Notes under the pieces: model-generated
The model's database searches: none
What the model was told of the DNA's origin: nothing
What the model saw: the letters and a program-made list of their open reading frames with translations, nothing else
Part shown: positions 57,554 through 64,000 of the stretch, in pieces
Numbering within the stretch: the stretch's first letter is position 1
Layout of the letters: every line of letters starts with the position of its first letter
Made by a program: the position numbers and the translations under genes
Origin: Ustilaginoidea virens
Taxonomy: Eukaryota > Ascomycota > Sordariomycetes > Hypocreales > Clavicipitaceae
Assembly (NCBI RefSeq): GCF_000687475.1
Contig: NC_057317.1
Location: 620,001 to 684,000, forward strand
Length of the DNA: 64,000 nucleotides
Reading direction: 5' to 3'

Positions 57554-58821
57554 GCTGACTCCTCCCCGTGCCCTGGTCTCTTTATCACTTGGCGCCGGTG
57601 ACGACGGACGGGGTTCCGAGTTACGCCTTAAGAGACGGGACAACCGGATTGCTGAACCAAAGAAGAAGGGGAAAACAAAAACAAAAAAAAATAGGGGGCG
57701 AGGTCTGACGAGACGACGAGTGCTGAGGGACGCGATGAAGGGGAGAGAGAGAGACGATGGTCCGCTCAAGGTGGCATCAAGCAGGAACAAGCCGGTCCAG
57801 TCGAGCAGGTGCCAGACATGCACGCATACAAATAAGACGACCAGGCCGCCGGGCCGTCGCTATCAACAAGCACGCAGCCTGCATGGCATGCGTGTACGGT
57901 TACGAATACCTGGCCCCCAGCCCACGAGCCGAGACACCTCGGAGGGCCAAGCAGAGTTAGGTAGTGGCTCGCCAAGAACAACGGCGCCAACGCGCGACGC
58001 TTGCCCATGACGCTAATGGGCTCCGACCTGATACGTGGTCGCTTCGCTGGAAATCCGAACTAACCCGTTCGTTAGCTGTGGCTGTTGCCAACCGTTGTTG
58101 CCCGCCCGCCTAGAGGTTGCCAAGCTCCAACACCAAGCTCCAACACCGGCCGTTGCCCCGCGGCCATGTGCACATCCGCGCAGGCAGGTACTGTAGGTAC
58201 CTAGTCAGCTTTCTACTTGTTACTGGGCAACAGTACCCTCGCCACGGGGCAGATGCCGCCGACTGCTCGCCGTGCTCTTGCTCTTGCTCTTGCTCTTGCT
58301 CTTGCTCTTGCTCTTGCTCTTGGTCGGGCATCATCCCAAGATGATTACGCAAACACGGCCCCACTCCTCGTAACCAGGCCGGCGCCAAGGGTCACTGGCC
58401 CCGTCGATCGGATCGACGCGCCGGAGCAGACCTGGCTTTTTCCGTTGGCCAAGCACGCCTGCCGCAGCACGTATGTAATGTAATCATAATCTAGTCTACT
58501 TTTATTGGACAGCGGCTTTTGACATCTAGGTCATCTTCCCCTGTTCCGTTCAGACATCTCTTGCCCCCACATGATTTCAACTGCTCACCTTCAGCATTAC
58601 TCTACTCGGCTCTTGACCTTGGGAGATGAAACCCTCCTCCACGCCGGTTGCGAAGCGTAGAAACGCAATGCTCCGAGGGAGCAGGTCAAAAAAGAAAAAA
58701 TCTGCGTGAGCTAATGCAACTAAATCGCCTCCCAGCCCAACGTGTTCTTAAAACCCTCAACAAATCCCCTTGTCAAGAGCGAGAAAAAAAAAAGCAAGGC
58801 ACAGCGATGTAGGCTCGGCAG
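57554..58821. other. intergenic region
   Basis: No gene seen. It carries the GCTCTT hexamer repeat at 58274-58322 and a TAGGTACCTAG palindrome at 58195-58205. Confidence 0.55.
58274..58322 (+). repeat. GCTCTT hexamer microsatellite
   Basis: About eight perfect copies of the hexamer GCTCTT. Confidence 0.92.
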
Positions 58822-60366
58822 TCAGGTTCGATTGGCCAGGGACATCATACTACCCTCGAGCAAACTGGTTGACGCCACAAAGCTGAAGCCACCAAACACA
58901 TCATCCTTGCTCGAGCCGGCCATGGACCATGCGTCCCTCGTGCTCAGAACGGGGCTGAATGCCAGCTCCGTAAACTCTGGCGCAAAGTTCTCTGCGAGCT
59001 CGGGATCCGTGATCATGGGCTGAATAGGAGGCTCCAGCTCGCGAGCCTCCAGCTTCCGCCAGTCAATCTTGCGGAAGAATCGGTGTTTCTTGAGCGTCTG
59101 AAGGTCTTTGGGCATGCATGAGCCGAGCCTCTTGTGGGGTTCCTTCCTCAGCAGACGCGTCAGCAGGTCCTTGGCATCCGGGCTGAGAAAGTAGGGCAGC
59201 ACGAGCTTTTGCTTGACAATGTTGTCCTGGATCTTGGCATGGTTGCCGCCGCGGAACGGTGGGTTGCCCGTCATCAGGTCGTACCCCAGGGCTCCAAACG
59301 ACCACCAGTCAACGGCCTTGCCATACTTCTTGCCCAGGATGACTTCGGGGGCCATGTATTCCACCGTGCCGAGGATCGAGTTGCAGCTGTCCTCGCTCTT
59401 GGAAACGGACACTTTGGACAGACCAAAGTCGGTGAGCAGCAAATGACCATCCGCGTCCAAGAGGCAGTTCTCCGGTTTCAGGTCGCGATATACCACGCCG
59501 AGGTCGTTGTGCAGGTGGGAAATAGCCAGCAGCATTTCTGCCATGTAGAACGCGGCCACCGTCTCGGAAAACATCTTTTCAGTGTTGAGGTGCGTAAAGA
59601 GCTCTCCGCCTTGGCCATACTCCAGAATCAAGTACAGCTTTTCGAGGTCCTGAAACGCGTAGTACAACTTGACCACGAATGGATGGCGGTTGACGGATTC
59701 CAGGATTTGACGTTCGGTCTTGGTTTGCTCAATCAGCTTCTTGTGCACCACGAGGGACGCCTTCTTGAGCTGCTTCTGGGCGTACAACCTCCCGGTGGCC
59801 CGCTGCTTGACCAGAAGGACGGTGCCGTAGGTTCCTTTTCCGAGGCACCGAAGGGGTTCGAATTCTTCCGACGTCATCTTCCGCTTCGGATTCAGACCGC
59901 CGTCCGCCGCAAGACCGCAGCGCTCATAAACACTCTCGCTGACAAAATCATTCTCCAGGTTGACTTCGTAGCTGGTTGACCCACACTCCGAGTTCTCGCT
60001 CCCGGCCTCACTCGGAGCTCCGTCTCGGCTCTGGGATCGGCTGTTCATTTCAGTGGTGATGCCGGATGGAATCTCGGAGGGGCCTCCGTTGCGCGTTGCG
60101 GAGCTGGAACGCGACGGGATGTCGAGGCTCAGGTGGTCCGTTTGCATGCGCAGTTTCGCAATGCCAGACACACCGGGCGAAGGCACCGCTCGTAGAACGG
60201 GGCTGCAGTTGGCACTGACGACGTCGTTGATGCGGGCGCGTCCCCGGCGAGAGCCCAGGGCTGGGGTACTGCGCGTCCCGTAATCGGAATCTTCGTCTCC
60301 AGAAGCGGCAGGTGTGCCGGTGAAGCCGCGCACAACAGAGCGGGCAGCTGGAACTGGGCTGATCAT
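58822..60366 (-). CDS. AGC protein kinase, S6K-like (S. pombe Psk1 type)
   Basis: A single exon of 514 codons from the ATG at 60366 (MISPVPAARSVVRG); the frame is open 38 codons further upstream, but with no ATG. The N-terminal 180 residues are Ser/Arg-rich without a C2 domain. The kinase domain is at about 190-460: GKGTYGTVLLV, Lys in YAQKQLKKAS, FYMAEMLLAISHLH, VVYRDLKPENCLLD, DFGLSKVSVSK, activation loop NSILGTVEYMAPEVI, VDWWSFGALGYDLMTGNPPF. The AGC tail has the turn-like motif LAFSPVLST and a hydrophobic motif FGGFSFV with the expected Ser. This domain order without C2 matches Psk1, a ribosomal S6 kinase of fission yeast controlled by TORC1 and Pdk1. That specific name is from memory of the family. 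The neighbours share no obvious pathway. Confidence 0.91.
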   Translation of the reverse strand: MISPVPAARSVVRGFTGTPAASGDEDSDYGTRSTPALGSRRGRARINDVVSANCSPVLRAVPSPGVSGIAKLRMQTDHLSLDIPSRSSSATRNGGPSEIPSGITTEMNSRSQSRDGAPSEAGSENSECGSTSYEVNLENDFVSESVYERCGLAADGGLNPKRKMTSEEFEPLRCLGKGTYGTVLLVKQRATGRLYAQKQLKKASLVVHKKLIEQTKTERQILESVNRHPFVVKLYYAFQDLEKLYLILEYGQGGELFTHLNTEKMFSETVAAFYMAEMLLAISHLHNDLGVVYRDLKPENCLLDADGHLLLTDFGLSKVSVSKSEDSCNSILGTVEYMAPEVILGKKYGKAVDWWSFGALGYDLMTGNPPFRGGNHAKIQDNIVKQKLVLPYFLSPDAKDLLTRLLRKEPHKRLGSCMPKDLQTLKKHRFFRKIDWRKLEARELEPPIQPMITDPELAENFAPEFTELAFSPVLSTRDAWSMAGSSKDDVFGGFSFVASTSLLEGSMMSLANRT

Positions 60367-61838
60367 TGTTCTTTCTTTAATTTTTTTTTTCCTTTTTGGA
60401 ATCAAGGCACCTGCTCGTGGGCGACACCAAGTGGATTCACCGGTCCAGATCAAAGGGGCGACGTAGAGAGGAGGGCTCAAGTCGAGCCTCGGCGTCGTTC
60501 TGGGTCAGCACGCTCCTCCGCGATAAAAGGAAGCTGAGTTTCGTAGTGGCTCGCAACACGCATCTGGTACTTGAAGAAGGAGGTTGGCATATGGGAGGTC
60601 TTTTGTATATGCATTGGGCAATCGATTGAGGGATAGCTGGATTGGTAAGTTGGTGATGGCGTTTTGTGATATTCACCAGATGGTGCAGAGGGTAAAGGAA
60701 GACTAAAGGGCCGGGGAGAGGGGGGGGGTCTTTAAGAAACAAAAAAAAAAAAAAAAAAAAAAAACAGGCTAGGCCTTCTGGCAGCCTGCAGGGAAGGCCT
60801 GCCTGCATCCACCGTGCCATCCCCGTGCAGCGTCCAGCGCACATGCCGTCAATAGACGCACCAAAGTTACCGAACCTTCTTTTTTTTTTTTTTTCGCCCT
60901 TTCTGGCTCTCCCCATTCCAAGCCACAAGTTAAGTGCTACCAAGGCAGCGCGGGCTGCCGCTACCCCTGGGTTGGGCCAGTCACAAGCCGCGCTTACGGA
61001 GAGTGGAGTAGGCGGGATACTGCACTGACCACAAGTAGCATCGACGACGATGTCCCTTTCGGGCGTCAGCTGGCCCAAAGCGGGCAAGTGGAAGCCAATG
61101 AGGTACGTACTATGTACCATGTATCAGCACTTGCCAAAACCATCAAAGTTGGCGCCAAAACATTGAAATGGCCATGGCGGGTGACTGAGGAAAGCCCCTG
61201 TCGTTGTTCACATGGAAATCCACGCGCCCATCTTTTTCACGGCGACTTCGAGTAAATTTCTAGCTTTTCCCTGCGCCAGGTCGACGGCATGATTTCGGGT
61301 ACCAACCAGCACAAGGGGCAATGTTTTCCTGGCAACCCTTCGCCCTCGCAGTACCTGCAATGTACGAGGTTGCCCCCCACCTAGAGCGTAATGGTTACGA
61401 GGCTCTTGAGCAAAGGCGTGTCGTTTCAAATGCCATGTTTGTGTGTTTTTCTCCTTCTTTTTTTTTTTTTACTTTCATAAGCAGCTCATCAGTATGAAAA
61501 TGATAAAACTTTTACACCTTTATACAGATATACGTTTGCCGTCCTCACTTCTTGCTCGGCGCTTTGAAAGACGGGCTGCAGCACCTCCATCCAATCAGGG
61601 GCTAGAAGCCCCGGTACTACCTCCGAACCGGCCCACAGCCGCCTGCGCTACCTAACCTGTAGCTCTGCTCGCCTTGACTCGGTTCGCAAAATCATTTCAA
61701 CTTTCAAGTTTCACGTACACTCACTCCCCTGGTTCAAGGCCGAAGCCCAAGTCTGGCGGTGGGTGAATACAAGTCACGAAAGCTAGGCTCTTCAGCTCCG
61801 TCTTCCCCACCTCGCCATTGCATACAACAGCCTCCGCC
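60367..61838. other. divergent promoter region between the Psk1-like and PRP4 genes
   Basis: No gene is seen. It contains an A run at 60742-60764, a T run at 60879-60893 and a T-rich tract at 61457-61470. Confidence 0.6.
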
Positions 61839-63401
61839 ATGATGCATCCATCGCGCCAGGCATATGTGGAGGACGCCGACTCACCAGTCGGCATTGCCCT
61901 CGAGGACCTCAAAGATGATCAAGACTACGATATGCCGACGGCACCCGGTGCACCGCCCGAGAAGACTTCCGCAATACTGAGCCAGTTCAGCAGGAAGCGC
62001 CTCGCGGCTACAATTGCCGTGCCCACCGACGACGGGCGCGTGCGCGCAAGGCTCAGGGAAATGGGAGAGCCCGTCACCCTGTTCGGGGAGGGTCCTGGGG
62101 ATCGTCGTGACCGTCTGCGAGAGTTGATGACCATCCAAGCTGAAATAAGTGGTCTGGAAAACGCCGACGTTGTCATGGAGGATGCCCCCGGGGTGGAAGA
62201 GACCGAGGAGCAGGAAGAAGAGGAGTTTTACTCGAGGGGAGGGGAGGCCCTTCTCGAGGCAAGAAGACGCATCGCCGAATATTCGCTGCCGCGGGCAAAA
62301 CGACGGGTCGCTTTCCAAAAGCAAGAAGCTACGATCCCTTTACGAACCCACGTCAAGTTCAGAAAACACGTCAAGGAGCGACTGCAGGCTTTCGAGCTTC
62401 AAGGCAGCCAGACTGTCGGCGAAAGACACATCAGTATGACGAGGATATCGCCCAACGGAGAGCTGGTGGCTGTCGGAAACTGGGGAGGGCAGGTCAAGCT
62501 GGTGGAGATACCGAGCCTGACCGAGAAGATGAGCTTTCGGGGCCACACCAACAAGATTAGCGGGTTATCCTGGTTTCCAGGGGCCACGCTGCCCGAGAAG
62601 AACATCTCCTCGGACTCGGTCAATTTTGCATCTGGCGGAGCGGAAGGTCTGATACACTTGTGGTCACTGAGCCAGGACACTCCCGTATCCAAACTGCAGG
62701 GACACTCCCAGCGCGTCTGCCGCGTCGAGTTTCATCCATCCGGGCGCTATCTTGCTTCCGCATCGGAGGACACGTCATGGAGGCTCTGGGACGTCGAAAC
62801 CACAGCCGAGACACTCCTCCAGGAAGGGCACTCGCGGGGGGTTTACGCAATCAGCTTCAACACGGACGGCTCGCTCCTGGCTAGTGCCGGCCTGGACAGC
62901 ATTGGTCGAATCTGGGACTTGCGATCTGGGAGAACTGTCATGATTCTGGACGGCCACCTGGACGGTCACATCAAACCCATACACGCGCTGGACTGGAGCT
63001 CGGACGGACATCGCGTCCTGTCGGGGTCGGCTGACGGATGGATCAAGTGCTGGGATGTCCGCAAGGTTCAGCGGACCGGAGGCATCGGCGCTCACAGCAG
63101 CGCAGTGTCGGATATGCGGTGGTTCAAGGGCTGCGACGACCCCCTGGCAGGCACACCTCCCGGCGTCGACGACAAGGGCGCCCAGATCCCAAAGAAGTCC
63201 AGCACGTTTTTCATCTCGAGCGGGTTCGACAAGAATGTCAAGATCTTTTCGGCGGATGACTGGACGCTTGTGCAGACATTGAGCGGCCACACAGGGCCCG
63301 TCGCGAGTGTAGATTACAGCAGGGACGGCAAATGGATCGTCAGCGGTGGACATGACCGGACAGTCAAGCTATGGGGCCGAAATGACGGTGAATCTCTGTG
63401 A
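61839..63401 (+). CDS. prp4: U4/U6 small nuclear ribonucleoprotein Prp4 (WD40 splicing factor)
   Basis: A single exon of 520 codons starting with tandem ATGs ([24 protein letters not shown]). Prp4 (human PRPF4) is a WD40 subunit of the U4/U6 snRNP in the spliceosome. The SFM splicing-factor motif [30 protein letters not shown] is at about residues 67-96, followed by an acidic patch and the basic [31 protein letters not shown]. Seven WD40 repeats from about residue 205 end with [34 protein letters not shown]; others are [34 protein letters not shown] and [37 protein letters not shown]. Length fits the fungal family. No intron is needed. Confidence 0.95.
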   Translation: MMHPSRQAYVEDADSPVGIALEDLKDDQDYDMPTAPGAPPEKTSAILSQFSRKRLAATIAVPTDDGRVRARLREMGEPVTLFGEGPGDRRDRLRELMTIQAEISGLENADVVMEDAPGVEETEEQEEEEFYSRGGEALLEARRRIAEYSLPRAKRRVAFQKQEATIPLRTHVKFRKHVKERLQAFELQGSQTVGERHISMTRISPNGELVAVGNWGGQVKLVEIPSLTEKMSFRGHTNKISGLSWFPGATLPEKNISSDSVNFASGGAEGLIHLWSLSQDTPVSKLQGHSQRVCRVEFHPSGRYLASASEDTSWRLWDVETTAETLLQEGHSRGVYAISFNTDGSLLASAGLDSIGRIWDLRSGRTVMILDGHLDGHIKPIHALDWSSDGHRVLSGSADGWIKCWDVRKVQRTGGIGAHSSAVSDMRWFKGCDDPLAGTPPGVDDKGAQIPKKSSTFFISSGFDKNVKIFSADDWTLVQTLSGHTGPVASVDYSRDGKWIVSGGHDRTVKLWGRNDGESL

Positions 63402-64000
63402 GACGACGGCAAGCCGGAGATGCGGAATGGTCAAGCCACTGCGACTTATTGCAGCTGATAGTATTTACGAGCCTGTGATACCCTCCCAACATGTCCCTTT
63501 ACGTACCTACCTACCTGTGAACAACTGAAAACCACCTTGCAAGGCAGTGAAGTCGTTGAAACCTGTCTCTGTGCATGGAAGGGGCTGGACGACGACACGA
63601 AGAGGACAGCAACACAACAAACAAAAAGGAGAAGGATGGCTTCATCTACTCGCTCGTGTAACTGTCAAGCCTGGCCTTCTAGTTCCCGGGTAGGTTCTGG
63701 TGAGTTGGGGGAGGTGCTAGTAGTGGGGTATTATGGGAAGCTACCTCCTCCTACCTCCTCCTCCGTAGTACGTACTACGGAGTGTGTTGTTTCTACAGGT
63801 ACCTAGTCAGTCATGCCTGGTCTGGTTGACCCGTCTTCCCAGGCACTTCACTTTTAGCTTTCCAGCGGTGGCTGGTGGCGCGGGGTCAGCTGACCGGGTT
63901 GAAACTCCAAGCAATTGGCTTCCCTGTGACCGGTGACCGCAGTTTATCCCACCAAGCAACTGTAACATCCGTACCGAGTCAAGATATTTCGTCGCATCAG
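63402..64000. other. 3' flank of PRP4
   Basis: No gene seen. It has CTACCTCCTCCTACC repeats and a TAGTACGTACTA palindrome near 63745-63782, TACCTAGTC at 63800 and a CCTGGTCTGG word at 63818. Confidence 0.55.

Overview
The window looks like nuclear DNA of a filamentous ascomycete, most likely a Sordariomycete of the order Hypocreales. The genes carry short introns with GT..AG ends and CTAAC/CTGAC-type branch sites, pyrimidine-rich 5' leaders, GC-rich codons and wide intergenic spaces full of simple repeats. The proteins are typical of that group. Order-level placement is an inference from gene content and from two dispersed palindromic motifs, not from a database search. I find 18 protein-coding genes that can be modelled with consistent splice phases, three tRNA genes, one frameshifted gene relic and a few doubtful ORFs.

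Region by region. 1-9.9 kb: a small cysteine-containing, GPI-type cell-surface protein, the ER chaperone calnexin, and mitochondrial methylmalonate-semialdehyde dehydrogenase. 10.9-17.8 kb (minus strand): a phenol-hydroxylase-type FAD monooxygenase and a membrane-type short-chain dehydrogenase, 3.4 kb apart. 18.6-21.3 kb: a fused pseudouridine-5'-phosphate glycosidase/pfkB kinase, which puts two steps of pseudouridine salvage on one chain. 21.7-30 kb: Utp18 (ribosome biogenesis), Sld5 (GINS, DNA replication), a frameshifted relic, a FAR-17a/AIG1-like membrane protein, and a WD40-cyclophilin (PPWD1/Cyp15 type). 30.3-42.5 kb: an Acr-2-like Zn2Cys6 regulator, DAHP synthase (shikimate pathway entry), a YY1/Iec1-like zinc-finger protein, Nar1 (cytosolic Fe-S assembly) and a SUZ-domain protein. 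44.8-45.9 kb: three tRNA-Arg(ACG) genes with identical exons and different introns, around an AT-rich, ORF-poor island. 45.9-50.2 kb: a long stretch with no convincing gene, leading into the AGC kinase Sch9. 54.5-63.4 kb: ATP synthase subunit H, a DOMON/cytochrome b561 protein, a Psk1-like AGC kinase and the splicing factor Prp4.

Most genes are single-copy housekeeping functions and I see no biosynthetic gene cluster. The main points of interest are the tRNA-Arg cluster, the fused pseudouridine enzyme, two S6-kinase-like AGC kinases 6 kb apart, a 6-base first coding exon in the DAHP synthase gene with a TGACTCA site in the following intron, three helically phased CCAAT boxes before the dehydrogenase gene, and two families of short palindromes (TACGGAGTA/TACTCCGTA and TACCTAGGTA-like) that recur only between genes.
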